DNA of 54,777 nt from an uncultured Prevotellaceae bacterium (GCA_900317635.1 ONHN01000019.1:1-54777); one strand, 5' to 3'. Positions 34,521 through 45,020 are shown, numbered from the stretch's first letter. Numbers and translations: made by a program. Notes: generated by a model from the letters alone, not told the origin.

Positions 34521-37040
34521 ATGATAGACCAAGACAGAATTATCAAGGTGGACATTGAGAAGGAGATGAAGACCTCCTACATCGACTACTCTATGTCCGT
34601 CATCGTGAGCCGCGCCCTGCCCGACGTGCGCGACGGTTTCAAACCCGTACAACGCCGCATCCTCTACGGTATGGACAACTTGGGCAACACCCACGACAAG
34701 CCCTACAAGAAGTCGGCCCGCACCGTGGGCGATGTGCTGGGTAAATACCACCCCCATGGCGACAGCAGCGTTTACGGTGCCCTCTGCCGCATGGCGCAAG
34801 ACTGGAACCTGCGCTACACCCTGGTGGACGGACAAGGCAACTTCGGCTCCGTCGATGGCGACAGCCCTGCTGCCATGCGTTACACCGAGGCACGCCTCTC
34901 GCTGTTGGGCGAAATGATGATGCAGGACCTGGACAAGGAAACCGTCGACATGGTCAACAACTTCGACGATTCGCTGAAAGAGCCAGCCGTGCTGCCCACG
35001 CGCATCCCCAACTTCCTTGTCAATGGTGCCACGGGTATTGCCGTCGGTATGGCCACGAACGTGCCAACGCACAACTTGGGCGAGGTCATTGATGGTGCTG
35101 TGGCCTACATTGACAACCCCGACATCGACACCGACGGTCTGATGCAATACATCAAAGCTCCCGACTTCCCCACGGGTGGCTACATCATGGGCTTACAAGG
35201 CGTGCGCACGGCCTACGAAACGGGCCGCGGACGCATCATCGTACGCGCTAAAACCGACATCGAAAACGGACCTACGCACGATACCATCGTTGTCAGCGAA
35301 ATACCTTACGGCGTCAACAAGGCCGAACTTATTCGAAACATTGCCTCGCTCGTTAGCGAGAAGAAGATAGACGGCATCAGCAACGTCAACGACGAAAGCG
35401 ACCGCGAAGGTATGCGCATCGTGGTGGACGTGAAGCGCGACGCCAACGCCAACGTCGTCCTGAACAAGCTCTTCAAGATGACGGCCCTGCAAAGTTCCTT
35501 TGCCGTCAACTGCGTGGGCCTCGTACACGGACGCCCCAAGACGCTGACGCTGAAAGACTGCATACAAGTCTTCGTGGAGCACCGCCACGATGTCGTCATT
35601 CGCCGCACGCAATTCGAACTGCGCAAAGCGCAAGAGCGTGCCCACATTCTGGAAGGCCTCATCATTGCCTCGGACAACATCGACGAGGTAGTTCGCCTCA
35701 TCCGCGCCAGCAAGACACCCGCCGAAGCCCAGCAGGCTCTGATGAACCGCTTCGAACTCGACGAGGTGCAGGCGAAGGCCATCGTCGAAATGCGCTTGGC
35801 ACAGCTCACGGGTCTGCAGCAGGAGAAGCTGCACCAAGAGTATGAAGAGCTCGAGCGCAAGATTGACTACTACAACCTCATCCTCTCCGACCCCGAAGAG
35901 TGCAAGAAGGTGATGAAGGACGAACTCATCGAAGTGAAAGAGAAGTACGGCGACGAACGCCGCACCGAAATCACGCTCAGTGCCGAAGAGTTCAATCCCG
36001 AGGACTTCTATGCCAACGACGAAGTGGTCATCACTATCAGCCACCTGGGCTACATCAAGCGCACGCCGCTGGCCGAATTCCGCCAGCAAGCGCGCGGCGG
36101 CGTAGGCAGCAAGGGCGGCACCACGCGCGACCAAGACTTCATCGAATACATCTACATGGCGAAGATGCACGACACGATGCTCTTCTTCACCGCCCGCGGT
36201 CGTTGCTACTGGCTTCGCGTCTATGAAATTCCCGAAGGCGCGAAGAACGGCAAGGGGCGCGCCATTCAGAACATGCTCAACATCGACAGTGGCGACAGCG
36301 TGAACGCCTGCCTCTATATCAAGAAGCTCAACGACATAGAGTTTGTCAGCAGCCACTACGTCGTCTTCTGCACACGTCAGGGTCTTGTGAAGAAAACCTG
36401 TCTGAAAGACTATTCGCGCCCCCGCAGCAATGGCATCAACGCCATCAACATTCGCGAGGACGACCGCGTGGTAAGCGTAGAACTCACCAATGGCACGGAC
36501 GAAATCGTCATTGCCAATCGCGGTGGACGCGCCATTCGCTTCAACGAGACGGTGGTTCGCGCCATGGGTCGTACGGCCACTGGCGTTCGCGGTATTCGCC
36601 TCGACGAAGGCGACGACGAAGTCATCGGCATGGTCTGCGTCAACAATCCCGAAGCAGAAACCATCCTCGTCGTTTCCGAAAACGGCTACGGCAAGAAGAG
36701 CGCTATTGAGGACTACCGCATCACCAACCGTGGCGGCAAGGGCGTGCGCACGCTCAACGTGACGGAAAAGACAGGGCCCGTGGCTGCCATCAAGTGTGTC
36801 ACCGACCAGGACGACCTCATGATTATCAACAAGAGCGGCACCGCCCTGCGCCTCAAAACGTCCACCATTCGCACCACGGGACGCGCCACGCAAGGCGTGA
36901 AACTCATCGACCTCGCCAAACGCGGCGACACCATCAGCAGTGTCTGCAAAGTGCCCACCGCCGAGGAAGAGCCCGAAACGCCCGAAACGAATGAAGTGGC
37001 CAATGCCCCCGAAGCTACAGCGAATGATGCACAACAATAA
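34521..37040 (+). CDS. gyrA: DNA gyrase subunit A
   Basis: An 839-residue subunit that cuts and rejoins DNA in the A2B2 gyrase. The winged-helix and tower region has [20 protein letters not shown], the quinolone-resistance region with Ser82/Ser83, and the catalytic Tyr121 in [11 protein letters not shown]. The GyrA box region is present as the Gln/Gly-rich [14 protein letters not shown] of the C-terminal beta-pinwheel, which distinguishes gyrase from ParC. An acidic tail ends the protein. It is followed by two TPR genes on the same strand. Confidence 0.97.
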   Translation: MIDQDRIIKVDIEKEMKTSYIDYSMSVIVSRALPDVRDGFKPVQRRILYGMDNLGNTHDKPYKKSARTVGDVLGKYHPHGDSSVYGALCRMAQDWNLRYTLVDGQGNFGSVDGDSPAAMRYTEARLSLLGEMMMQDLDKETVDMVNNFDDSLKEPAVLPTRIPNFLVNGATGIAVGMATNVPTHNLGEVIDGAVAYIDNPDIDTDGLMQYIKAPDFPTGGYIMGLQGVRTAYETGRGRIIVRAKTDIENGPTHDTIVVSEIPYGVNKAELIRNIASLVSEKKIDGISNVNDESDREGMRIVVDVKRDANANVVLNKLFKMTALQSSFAVNCVGLVHGRPKTLTLKDCIQVFVEHRHDVVIRRTQFELRKAQERAHILEGLIIASDNIDEVVRLIRASKTPAEAQQALMNRFELDEVQAKAIVEMRLAQLTGLQQEKLHQEYEELERKIDYYNLILSDPEECKKVMKDELIEVKEKYGDERRTEITLSAEEFNPEDFYANDEVVITISHLGYIKRTPLAEFRQQARGGVGSKGGTTRDQDFIEYIYMAKMHDTMLFFTARGRCYWLRVYEIPEGAKNGKGRAIQNMLNIDSGDSVNACLYIKKLNDIEFVSSHYVVFCTRQGLVKKTCLKDYSRPRSNGINAINIREDDRVVSVELTNGTDEIVIANRGGRAIRFNETVVRAMGRTATGVRGIRLDEGDDEVIGMVCVNNPEAETILVVSENGYGKKSAIEDYRITNRGGKGVRTLNVTEKTGPVAAIKCVTDQDDLMIINKSGTALRLKTSTIRTTGRATQGVKLIDLAKRGDTISSVCKVPTAEEEPETPETNEVANAPEATANDAQQ

Positions 37041-37161
37041 ATAGCTCCTTTTTAATTTTTAAGACAACCATAGTCTAAAGCAGTAAGGAGTGCAGACGAA
37101 AACAATGCCTCCGCTACGCTCTGCAAGCAAAGAAAACCAACTAACTAACAACACCAATACA

Positions 37162-38529
37162 ATGAAAAAGCTCCTCACAGCCATCGTCCTGATGGCCGCT
37201 GGACTCTCTGCCACAGCGCAGAACTCCGCTATCGACAAGGCAAACCGCGCCCTCGAAAAGAGCGACTGGAAAGGTGCCCTCGCCATTCTGAAAGCCGCTG
37301 AGGAAAACCCAAAGACCACGAAGCTGGCCGACCTCTACAGCAAGATAGGTGCCTGCAACTACGCCATTGCCTACACCGAGCTGATGAAGGCTGCACAAAA
37401 CCAGCCCTTCGACACGCTGACCTACTGCACAGCCATCGACCAAGCATCCGAATACTTCGGTAAGAGCGAAAACGAAGTGGCCAACCCCACCACCAAGGCT
37501 AAAGCCGACCCCGAAACGCCAAAGTCGAACCACGAGAACATGATGAACCTCATTATGTACTACTTCTACGCTGGCGACTTCCTCAACCGTAGCGGACGCA
37601 CGGACATGGCAGCGCAATACTTCGAGAGGTTCATCGACATGCCGCGCAACCCCATCTTCTCCGACTTTGAGCGCGACTCCGTCTATCAGGCCAAAGAAGC
37701 CGTCTTCGCTCAGGCTGCCTACAACGCCACCTACCTGCGCTATACCGAAAAGGACTGGGCTGGCGTTTTGAAGCACGCCGACATGGCACTGAAAAACCCG
37801 CAGTTCGCCCACGACATCTACGTGATGAAGATTTCGGCCATCGACCAGACCCTTGGCGACGAAAGTGCCGAATACGAAGCCACCATCAAGGCCGCCTTTG
37901 CTGCTACGGGCGACGAGAAATACCTCAACGAGCTCATCCGCCTGGCCATGCACAAGACGAAGAACGCCGACGGCACGCAAAACAAAGAGCAAGCCGTGGC
38001 TATGGCCGACAAACTCATTGCCGAATACCCTGGCAACAAGATGACCTACTTCATGAAGGGCACGATGCTCCTTGACCAACCGCCCTACGACTACGAAGGT
38101 GCACGCGCCTGCTTCACCAAGGCCCTTGAAATAGACCCCAACTACCTCGAAGCCAACGCCTCCCTTGGCAACAGCTACTTCAACGAGCTGCAAGACCGCA
38201 TCAACTCGGGCGAAATCGTTATCCCCAGCGGACAAGGCGACGACGTAGTGAAGGCCAAAAACAAAGTGATGCGCGAACAGGTTTATCCCTTCTACAACAA
38301 GTGCATCCCCTACTACGAGAAGTGCCGCGAACTGGCTCCCGACGAACCCGCCAAATGGATTGAGGGCCTCTTCCGCTCCTACTTTGAAATGCGCATGTTC
38401 GAGAAGGCTAAAGACCTCATCGTAGCCTACGGCACCTACGCTCCGCAGTTCAAGTTCGAAATGAACGTGCTGGGACAAGACAACCTCTATCCCGAACTGA
38501 AGCAAATGTTCCCCGAAGCCTATCAGTAG
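37162..38529 (+). CDS. Exported TPR protein (conserved neighbour of gyrA)
   Basis: A 455-residue protein beginning MKKLLTAIVLMAAGLSATAQ, a signal peptide with a typical Ala-Gln cleavage site. The mature part has tetratricopeptide-like helical pairs, for example DKANRALEKSDWKGALAILK near the start and GARACFTKALEIDPNYLEAN near residue 320. TPRs scaffold protein interactions; the partner is unknown. ATG 37162 was chosen over an upstream ATG in the same frame because of the signal peptide. It lies 121 bp after gyrA. Confidence 0.85.
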   Translation: MKKLLTAIVLMAAGLSATAQNSAIDKANRALEKSDWKGALAILKAAEENPKTTKLADLYSKIGACNYAIAYTELMKAAQNQPFDTLTYCTAIDQASEYFGKSENEVANPTTKAKADPETPKSNHENMMNLIMYYFYAGDFLNRSGRTDMAAQYFERFIDMPRNPIFSDFERDSVYQAKEAVFAQAAYNATYLRYTEKDWAGVLKHADMALKNPQFAHDIYVMKISAIDQTLGDESAEYEATIKAAFAATGDEKYLNELIRLAMHKTKNADGTQNKEQAVAMADKLIAEYPGNKMTYFMKGTMLLDQPPYDYEGARACFTKALEIDPNYLEANASLGNSYFNELQDRINSGEIVIPSGQGDDVVKAKNKVMREQVYPFYNKCIPYYEKCRELAPDEPAKWIEGLFRSYFEMRMFEKAKDLIVAYGTYAPQFKFEMNVLGQDNLYPELKQMFPEAYQ

Positions 38530-38628
38530 GGAGCAGGTCAAACAACTCTATCACACCACCGCAGGCGGGGTCATGGTCTCTACAACCACCCCTCGCCTGC
38601 CGTTTTGTAAAAAACCAACACGCCTATC

Positions 38629-39861
38629 GTGACAAGAATTAAAAGAACCCCCACCATCCTCCTTGCGCTGCTCCTGCTGCTCCCAGTAACGGCAGGAGCG
38701 CAAAAAGCGTTTCGCGACATTCGCGCCCAGCTCAAAGCCAAGAAGTCGGCTGATGCGCTGAGTGCTGTGCAGAAACTTGAAAAAGACAGCACGTTGCGCC
38801 TCGATCCACGCCTCTACGACTTTGGCGTACAGGCCTACGTGCAACAGAACGAAGCCGAGAACGAAAAAATCTATTTGCAACAAAAAGCCGACACCGCCAA
38901 ACTCTTCCAGACGGCCCTCGGCATCTACCGCTACATCCTGCGCTGCGATACGGCCGAGACCTACGTGCTCGAGACGAAGCACAAGCAACGCAAGTTTCGC
39001 AAGCCCCACGCCCTCTTAGTACATACCTATTATAATAACCTCTGCGCTGGCGGACGTTGGTACTATGCTAAGCGCGACTACAAGCAGGCCCTGCAATACC
39101 TCCTGCCCGTGCTTGACGTGCCTTACCACCCCGTTTGGACAGCTACGAAGAATGCTCCCGCCCCCGAACGCTACACGGAAAGTGCCGTGCTGGCCGTGCG
39201 CAGTGCTTTCCTCACGGGCGACACCGCCACCGTCGTACGCTTTGCCGCCGAAGCCCTTAAAGACACCTCTGCTGCCCGTCGTCTCATCCTCGAAAACGTG
39301 GCGCAAACGGCCAAGCTACGGGGCGACACCATTGCCTGGCTGGCCTACCTCGAAGAAGGCTTGGAGCAATACCCCGAAGTGCCCTACTTCTTCACCGACT
39401 TCACCGACTACTACACGCGCCGCGAAGACTACGCCGCCAGCCTGCGCCTGGCCGACCGCATGCTCCGCACCGATAGCGTCAACTTCCTCTTTCTCACGGC
39501 CAAAAGCCTGGCCCTCATCAACCTCGGACGCGACCGCGAAGCTATCGAGGCTGCCAAGCTGTGCCTCCTGGCCGACTCTACCAATGCCGATACATATTAT
39601 TATATAGGGGCCAGCTACTGCAACCTTGCCTCCTCCGTAGGTATTCCGTCGAACTTCAACTCGCCCGACTATAAGAAGGCAATCACTGAACGGCGCAACT
39701 ACTACCTCCTGGCCCGTCCCTACCTTGAACGCTATCGCGAACTGCAACCCGACGAACGCCGACGCTGGGCACCCCTGCTCTACAGCATCTACCTTGCTCT
39801 CAACCAAGGACCGCAGTTTGAAGAGATACAGCACATTATGAAAGAAATCTACGCCAAATAG
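38629..39861 (+). CDS. Exported TPR-like protein
   Basis: A 410-residue protein with GTG start and a signal peptide (PTILLALLLLLPVTAGAQ). The rest is helical with weak TPR-type repeats (WYYAKRDYKQALQYLLPVLD; YCNLASSVGIPSNFN region). It resembles its upstream neighbour in architecture more than in sequence, so it may be a paralogue or a partner. Periplasmic location is expected; function unknown. It lies 18 bp before the M3 peptidase fusion. Confidence 0.8.
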   Translation: MTRIKRTPTILLALLLLLPVTAGAQKAFRDIRAQLKAKKSADALSAVQKLEKDSTLRLDPRLYDFGVQAYVQQNEAENEKIYLQQKADTAKLFQTALGIYRYILRCDTAETYVLETKHKQRKFRKPHALLVHTYYNNLCAGGRWYYAKRDYKQALQYLLPVLDVPYHPVWTATKNAPAPERYTESAVLAVRSAFLTGDTATVVRFAAEALKDTSAARRLILENVAQTAKLRGDTIAWLAYLEEGLEQYPEVPYFFTDFTDYYTRREDYAASLRLADRMLRTDSVNFLFLTAKSLALINLGRDREAIEAAKLCLLADSTNADTYYYIGASYCNLASSVGIPSNFNSPDYKKAITERRNYYLLARPYLERYRELQPDERRRWAPLLYSIYLALNQGPQFEEIQHIMKEIYAK

Positions 39862-39878
39862 TCCCCCTCTCTCATACG

Positions 39879-42365
39879 ATGAACAACCTATCCGCCAACC
39901 CCCTCATAGCACCTGCCAACACACCCTTCGGTGCCTTTCCCTTCCCCAACATCACACCCGCCCACATTGAAGAGGCGTGCATAGAAGGGATGCGGCGCGA
40001 AAACGAAGAGATAGAGCGCATTGCCACGAACCCCGAACCTCCCACTTTCGAAAACACCATCGCAGCGCTTGAGTGTTGTGGCGAACTGCTCGAACGGGCC
40101 ACCTCTGTGCTCTACAACCTCAGCAGTGCCGAAACGTGCGACGAACTTGACGACGTGGCTACGCGCCTCTCGCCCAAGCTCTCGGCCCATAGTACGGCCA
40201 TTATGCACAACGCCGCCCTCTTCCAGCGCGTCAAGACCGTGCGCGAGCAAGCCACCAACCTCGACGAAGAGGCCGCCATGCTCCTCGATAAGACCTACGA
40301 GGGCTTTGAACGCTGCGGTGCCACGCTCAACGGCGAAGGTAAGAAACGCTTTGAGATGCTCTCCGCTCAATTAGCCGAAGCCACGCTGACCTTCTCGCAA
40401 AACCACTTGCGCGAAACGAATGCCTACGAGCTTCACTTGACGGACAATCGTCGCCTTTCAGGTCTGCCCCAAACGCAGCTCGATGCTGCCGCTGCCGAAG
40501 CGAAGGGGCGCGGAAAAGAGGGCTACGTCTTCACGCTGAAAGGGCCGAGCTATGCCCCCTTTATGACCTACGCCGACGACCGCGAACTGCGCCATGAACT
40601 CTTCATGGCCTACAACACGCAGTGCACGCGACCCGACAACAGCTGCAACTTTCCCCTCGTTGAGCGCATCGTCAATCTGCGCCGCGAACTGGCTCAGCTC
40701 CTTGGCTACGACACCTATGCACAGTATGCCCTGCGCCGCCGCATGGCTGGTCAGCCCGAGAAAGTCTATGCCCTGCTCAACGACCTCATCGCTCACTACG
40801 AAAAACCAGCGCGTCGTGAGCTGGACGACATTACGGCAATAGCGCGCGAAACAGAAGGCGCGACCTTCCAACTCCAGCCGTGGGACTTCAGCTACTACGC
40901 CCACAAACTGCGTCTGCGCCGCTACGACCTTGATGCTGAAATGCTACGCCCCTACTTCCCTCTGGAACAGGTGCGCCAAGGCGTGTTCGCCTTGGCCACG
41001 CGCCTCTATGGCCTAACGTTCCAACGCAGGGAAGACATCCCCGTCTATCATCCCGACGTAGAAGCCTACGAGGTGAAGGATGCCGACGGCGCGATGCTGG
41101 CCTTGCTCTACCTCGACTTCTTCCCGCGCCAGGGCAAGCAGAGCGGGGCGTGGATGACGAACTACAAGGAGCAATGGTTTGAAATCGACGGAACGGACAG
41201 CCGCCCGCATGTTTCCGTAGTGACGAACTTCACAAAACCCACCGACGAACGCCCTTCTTTGCTCACGCATGGTGAGGTGCAAACCTTCCTCCACGAGTTT
41301 GGCCACGCCCTCCACGGCATGCTCTCGCGCTGTCGATACCGCAGCATTAGCGGCACAAACGTGTGGTGGGACTTCGTAGAACTGCCCTCGCAACTCATGG
41401 AGAACTACGCGCTCGAACCTGACTTCCTGCGCACCTTTGCCCGTCACTACCAAACGGGCGAAGTCATCCCCAACGAACTCATCCGCAAACTGCGCGACAG
41501 TCGCCACTACGGCGCGGCCTACGCCTGCATGCGCCAAGTGAGTTTCGGCCTGCTCGACATGGCCTACTACGATCGCCGCGACCCACTGCCCAATCAGGAC
41601 ATCCCCGCCTTCGAACGCCAAGCATGGCAACGCGCGCGCTTGCTGCCCGAGGTGGACGGCACGTGCATGACGGTGCAGTTTGGCCATATCATGAGTGGCG
41701 GCTATGCCGCTGGCTACTACAGCTACAAATGGGCCGAAGTGCTCGATGCCGATGCCTTCGACTGCTTCCGCCAAGAAGGCATCTTCAATCCTCATACCGC
41801 CGCCCGCCTGCGCCGTTGCATCCTCGAGCGCGGCGGCTCGCGCCATCCAGCCCAGCTCTACCACGACTTCCGTGGCGCAGAACCCACGTTGCAAGCCCTG
41901 CTGCGGCGCGATGGTCTTTTGCCCGACGAGGGGCAGAACGAAACTTCGCCCGCCGACAAAGCCACCGCCCTCGACCGCCGCTACCTGCGCATGGCCCGCA
42001 TTTGGGCCGAAAACTCCTACTGCACACGCCGACAGGTGGGTGCCCTCATCGTTAAGGACAAAATGATTATCAGCGACGGCTACAACGGTACGCCCAGCGG
42101 TTTCGAAAACGTTTGCGAAGACGAGCAAGGACTTACGAAGCCCTATGTCCTCCATGCCGAAGCCAATGCCATCACGAAGATTGCGCGCTCGGGCAACAAT
42201 AGCGACGGTGCTACGCTCTACGTCACCGACTCGCCCTGCATCGAATGCGCCAAACTCATCATTCAGGCAGGCATCCGCCGCGTGGTCTATGCCAAACAAT
42301 ACCGCCTCACCGAAGGCGTCGACCTCCTGCGCCGCGCAGGCATCGAGATTGTCTATCTGCCCTAA
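39879..42365 (+). CDS. M3 family oligopeptidase fused to dCMP deaminase
   Basis: An 828-residue protein with two enzymes in one frame. Residues 1 to about 685 are a Dcp-type M3 dipeptidyl carboxypeptidase/oligopeptidase with the zinc site FLHEFGHALHGM (His472, Glu473, His476) and the family's C-terminal LQALLRRDGL. After the linker PDEGQNETSPADKATA, residues 692-828 are a complete dCMP/ComEB-type deaminase: ALDRRYLRMARIWAENSYC, then HAEAN (His759, Glu761) and PCIEC (Cys787, Cys790). The two are usually separate neighbouring genes in Bacteroidales, so this looks like a fusion by loss of a stop codon. Both active sites are intact. No signal peptide is seen, so the protein is probably cytoplasmic. 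A sequencing error at the junction should be excluded. Confidence 0.9.
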   Translation: MNNLSANPLIAPANTPFGAFPFPNITPAHIEEACIEGMRRENEEIERIATNPEPPTFENTIAALECCGELLERATSVLYNLSSAETCDELDDVATRLSPKLSAHSTAIMHNAALFQRVKTVREQATNLDEEAAMLLDKTYEGFERCGATLNGEGKKRFEMLSAQLAEATLTFSQNHLRETNAYELHLTDNRRLSGLPQTQLDAAAAEAKGRGKEGYVFTLKGPSYAPFMTYADDRELRHELFMAYNTQCTRPDNSCNFPLVERIVNLRRELAQLLGYDTYAQYALRRRMAGQPEKVYALLNDLIAHYEKPARRELDDITAIARETEGATFQLQPWDFSYYAHKLRLRRYDLDAEMLRPYFPLEQVRQGVFALATRLYGLTFQRREDIPVYHPDVEAYEVKDADGAMLALLYLDFFPRQGKQSGAWMTNYKEQWFEIDGTDSRPHVSVVTNFTKPTDERPSLLTHGEVQTFLHEFGHALHGMLSRCRYRSISGTNVWWDFVELPSQLMENYALEPDFLRTFARHYQTGEVIPNELIRKLRDSRHYGAAYACMRQVSFGLLDMAYYDRRDPLPNQDIPAFERQAWQRARLLPEVDGTCMTVQFGHIMSGGYAAGYYSYKWAEVLDADAFDCFRQEGIFNPHTAARLRRCILERGGSRHPAQLYHDFRGAEPTLQALLRRDGLLPDEGQNETSPADKATALDRRYLRMARIWAENSYCTRRQVGALIVKDKMIISDGYNGTPSGFENVCEDEQGLTKPYVLHAEANAITKIARSGNNSDGATLYVTDSPCIECAKLIIQAGIRRVVYAKQYRLTEGVDLLRRAGIEIVYLP

Positions 42366-42414
42366 CAGGGACGCAGGCATCCCGCCTGCGGAAGTTGTCG
42401 GCATAGCCCCGTCC

Positions 42415-42443
42415 AGTATGTTGCGATAGTATCGCAACATACT
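42415..42443. terminator. Palindrome AGTATGTTGCGATA/TATCGCAACATACT
   Basis: A near-perfect palindrome (14-bp arms, one central base) followed by CCCCGTTTTTTCC, so it may terminate the upstream fusion gene. The same GTATGTTGCG/CGCAACATAC arms recur at 47894-47967. Confidence 0.6.
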
Positions 42444-42490
42444 CCCCGTTTTTTCCGTCCCACCACCCCGTCGCTACAAACAAAAATGCC

Positions 42491-42498
42491 TATCTTTG
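42491..42498 (+). promoter_or_regulatory. -7 box (TATCTTTG) of the S41 protease
   Basis: TATCTTTG matches TAnnTTTG and lies 40 bp before ATG 42539. Confidence 0.6.
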
Positions 42499-42538
42499 CA
42501 GGCAAAACTAAAACGCGCATACTCCCCTCTTCAACGCT

Positions 42539-44332
42539 ATGACAAAACAACGCGAGTACTTCGTTCCTGTCTTCGTTGCCCTCGGTGTCGTATTAGGCAT
42601 CCTCATCGGTAGCTTTTTCGGCTCCCGCACTGCGGGCGGACGCGTCAGGGTGACGAAGTCGTCGAGCAACAAGATTGACGACCTCTTCCACCTCATCGAC
42701 GACCAATACGTTGATACCGTGAACATCAGCGATCTCGTGGAACGCTCAATGCCACAAATACTGAAACAGCTCGACCCCCACTCCACCTACATCAGTGCTG
42801 CCGATGCCGCCGCCTCGATGCAAGACCTCAAGGGCAGCTTCTTCGGCATAGGCGTGCAGTTCACCATTGTTGACGACACCGTGCGCATCATCCGCATCAT
42901 CAAGGGCGGACCTTCTGAGCAAACGGCCTTGCGCCCTGGCGACCGCATTGTCAGCGTGGACGGACAGCCCTACACGGGCAAGGAGGTGACAAACGAAGAA
43001 ACCCTGCGCCGCCTTAAGGGAGAGGAAAAGACGCAAGTGACCGTGGGCGTGCTGCACAGCGGAGCACGTATGCCCGAAAACATCACCATTACGCGCGGCG
43101 CGGTGAAAGTCAACAGCGTCACCGCCGCCTACCTCGCCTCCGACAGCATTGGCTACATACGCCTTAGCACCTTCGGCGACAACACAAAGGCCGAGTTCGA
43201 TGCAGCCCTTGCCAAGCTCAACTTCGAAGGTTTCAACAGCCTCATCATCGACCTTCGCGGCAACCTTGGCGGCTATATGGAACCCGCCGTGATGATTGCC
43301 AACGAATTCCTCGCGCGCGGCGACCTCATCGTCTATACCGAGGGGCGCAAATCACCCCGACAGGACTATCGGGCCGACGGGCGCGGTAGCTATCAAAACC
43401 TGCCGCTCGTCCTGCTCGTGGACGAAACGTCGGCCTCGGCCAGCGAAATCCTCGCCGGTGCTATACAGGACAACGACCGAGGCACCATCGTGGGACGCCG
43501 TAGCTTCGGCAAAGGCCTCGTGCAAGTGCCCGTGCAGTTTGACGATGGTTCCATGCTTCGCCTGACAAAAGCGCGCTACTACACACCCTCGGGCCGCTGC
43601 GTGCAGAAGCCCTACACGCCAGGGCAGGAGGACGAATATGAGGCCGACCTCATCCTGCGCGCCTCCACGGGCGAGTACTACAACGCCGACAGCATCAAGG
43701 CTACGGGCGAGAAATACAAAACAGCACTCGGCCGAACCGTCTATGGCGGAGGCGGCATCACGCCCGACGTCTTCATTGCGCAAGACACGGCGGGCATGAC
43801 CTCCTACTTCAAAGAGGCCTACATGCGCGGACTGATTGCGCAATACGGCTACCGTTTTGCCGACAACAACCGCCAGCAACTCACGTCGATGAACAACATC
43901 GACCAGATAGCGGCTTTTGTCAACAGTAGTCATCTGCTGGATGACTTTGCCAACTTCGCCGAAGCGGGCGGACTGAAACGACGCAACCTCTTGCTGCAAC
44001 AGAGCGGCTTGCTCTTCCGCGAATTCATCACAACGCGCGTCATCGACGACATCCTCGACGAAGAGGCGGGCATACGCTACGCCAACCGCACCGACCACTG
44101 CGTGCTCAACGCCATCGACATCCTCCGTCGCCATGCCTCGCGCCCACTGCCCCCTGGTAGCGTGCGCAAGGATATCATCGCTTGGAGTGCCACAGGCCCC
44201 ACGGCTCTGCGCCTGCACGGCGCACACATCAGCCTGCTGCCGCCCTCGCTGTCGCCTATCACGGTCAACCTGCTCTACGCAATATGCCCAACGCAGACAA
44301 AGCGCAACTCCGCGCGCAAATACGAAGCCTAA
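42539..44332 (+). CDS. CtpA-like S41 carboxy-terminal processing protease
   Basis: A 597-residue protease. One N-terminal membrane helix (YFVPVFVALGVVLGILIG) anchors it in the inner membrane with the catalytic part in the periplasm. A PDZ domain (GSFFGIGVQFTIVDDTVRII) precedes the S41 domain: the catalytic Ser is in VDETSASASEILAGAIQD and the Lys in GRRSFGKGLVQVP. The C-terminal region is long compared with E. coli Prc-like minimal enzymes. Its last 49 bp overlap the start of the 5-formyl-THF cyclo-ligase gene in another frame, so translation may be coupled. Confidence 0.93.
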   Translation: MTKQREYFVPVFVALGVVLGILIGSFFGSRTAGGRVRVTKSSSNKIDDLFHLIDDQYVDTVNISDLVERSMPQILKQLDPHSTYISAADAAASMQDLKGSFFGIGVQFTIVDDTVRIIRIIKGGPSEQTALRPGDRIVSVDGQPYTGKEVTNEETLRRLKGEEKTQVTVGVLHSGARMPENITITRGAVKVNSVTAAYLASDSIGYIRLSTFGDNTKAEFDAALAKLNFEGFNSLIIDLRGNLGGYMEPAVMIANEFLARGDLIVYTEGRKSPRQDYRADGRGSYQNLPLVLLVDETSASASEILAGAIQDNDRGTIVGRRSFGKGLVQVPVQFDDGSMLRLTKARYYTPSGRCVQKPYTPGQEDEYEADLILRASTGEYYNADSIKATGEKYKTALGRTVYGGGGITPDVFIAQDTAGMTSYFKEAYMRGLIAQYGYRFADNNRQQLTSMNNIDQIAAFVNSSHLLDDFANFAEAGGLKRRNLLLQQSGLLFREFITTRVIDDILDEEAGIRYANRTDHCVLNAIDILRRHASRPLPPGSVRKDIIAWSATGPTALRLHGAHISLLPPSLSPITVNLLYAICPTQTKRNSARKYEA

Positions 44333-44823
44333 AGTGCTTGTTCCCCGCCCACGAAAAGGCGGCAGAAGAGGCCGCGCTATGGGCCCGACTGCGTGCCCGC
44401 ACCGACTTTCAGCGCGCCCGCACCGTGTTGCTCTATTGCGCCCTGCCCGACGAACCCGACACGCGCCCGTTGCTTCGCGAATACGTCGAGGCGAAAGCAC
44501 TCTTCTTGCCCGTCGTGACGGGAGAAGGCACGATGGAACTGCGCCGCTATACGGGCGACGAGAGCTTACGCCAAGGGGCTTACGGCATCCTCGAACCCAC
44601 GGGAGCACGCCTCGAAGACCTATCGCGCATCGACCTGGCCCTCATCCCAGGTGTGGCCTTCACGCCCAGCGGACAGCGCCTCGGACGCGGCGGCGGATAC
44701 TACGACCGCCTGCTGGCTCACCCCGCCTGGCATGCCACCACCCTCGGCGTATGCTTCAGATTTCAGCGCCTCAACGCCCTACCCTGCACGACGCACGACA
44801 TCCCCGTTAACGAACTACTATAG
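44284..44823 (+). CDS. 5-formyltetrahydrofolate cyclo-ligase
   Basis: A 179-residue cytoplasmic enzyme that converts 5-formyl-THF to 5,10-methenyl-THF with ATP. The N-terminus NADKAQLRAQIRSLKCLFPA is the family's KxxLRxxxRxxR-type entry, and the C-terminal GVAFTPSGQRLGRGGGYYDR is the diagnostic motif. The start at 44284 lies inside the S41 gene. The M3 peptidase, dCMP deaminase, S41 and cyclo-ligase order is typical of Bacteroidales. Confidence 0.92.
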   Translation: MPNADKAQLRAQIRSLKCLFPAHEKAAEEAALWARLRARTDFQRARTVLLYCALPDEPDTRPLLREYVEAKALFLPVVTGEGTMELRRYTGDESLRQGAYGILEPTGARLEDLSRIDLALIPGVAFTPSGQRLGRGGGYYDRLLAHPAWHATTLGVCFRFQRLNALPCTTHDIPVNELL

Positions 44824-45002
44824 GGGGTGTTCTATAAATTAGGCTTGAATGATTTTTGAGCTGTTATGGTGCAGGTTTCGTATTAAGTTTGCAGCCGCGT
44901 AGCGAGCTACGTGGCAAGAAGTTAATTCGAAAGATACACATAAGAGCACAAAAAGCATCAAGTCTAATCGTATAGCGAATTTCCTAATTTATAGAACACC
45001 CC
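44824..45002. repeat. MITE-like element, copy C (179 bp)
   Basis: GGGGTGTTCTATAAATTAGG and CCTAATTTATAGAACACCCC are perfect 20-bp terminal inverted repeats. Flanks read TATAG and TATAA, consistent with a TA target. The interior has TGATTTTTGAGCT and a GCCGCGTAGC/GCTACGTGGC hairpin (44893-44914). No coding sequence. Confidence 0.85.
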
Positions 45003-45020
45003 TATAACAAGATTGTTGAT

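Noticed and set aside
35193-37037. A 614-codon minus-strand frame
   Set aside because: Antisense to gyrA, Val/Ala/His-rich as expected of a codon mirror.
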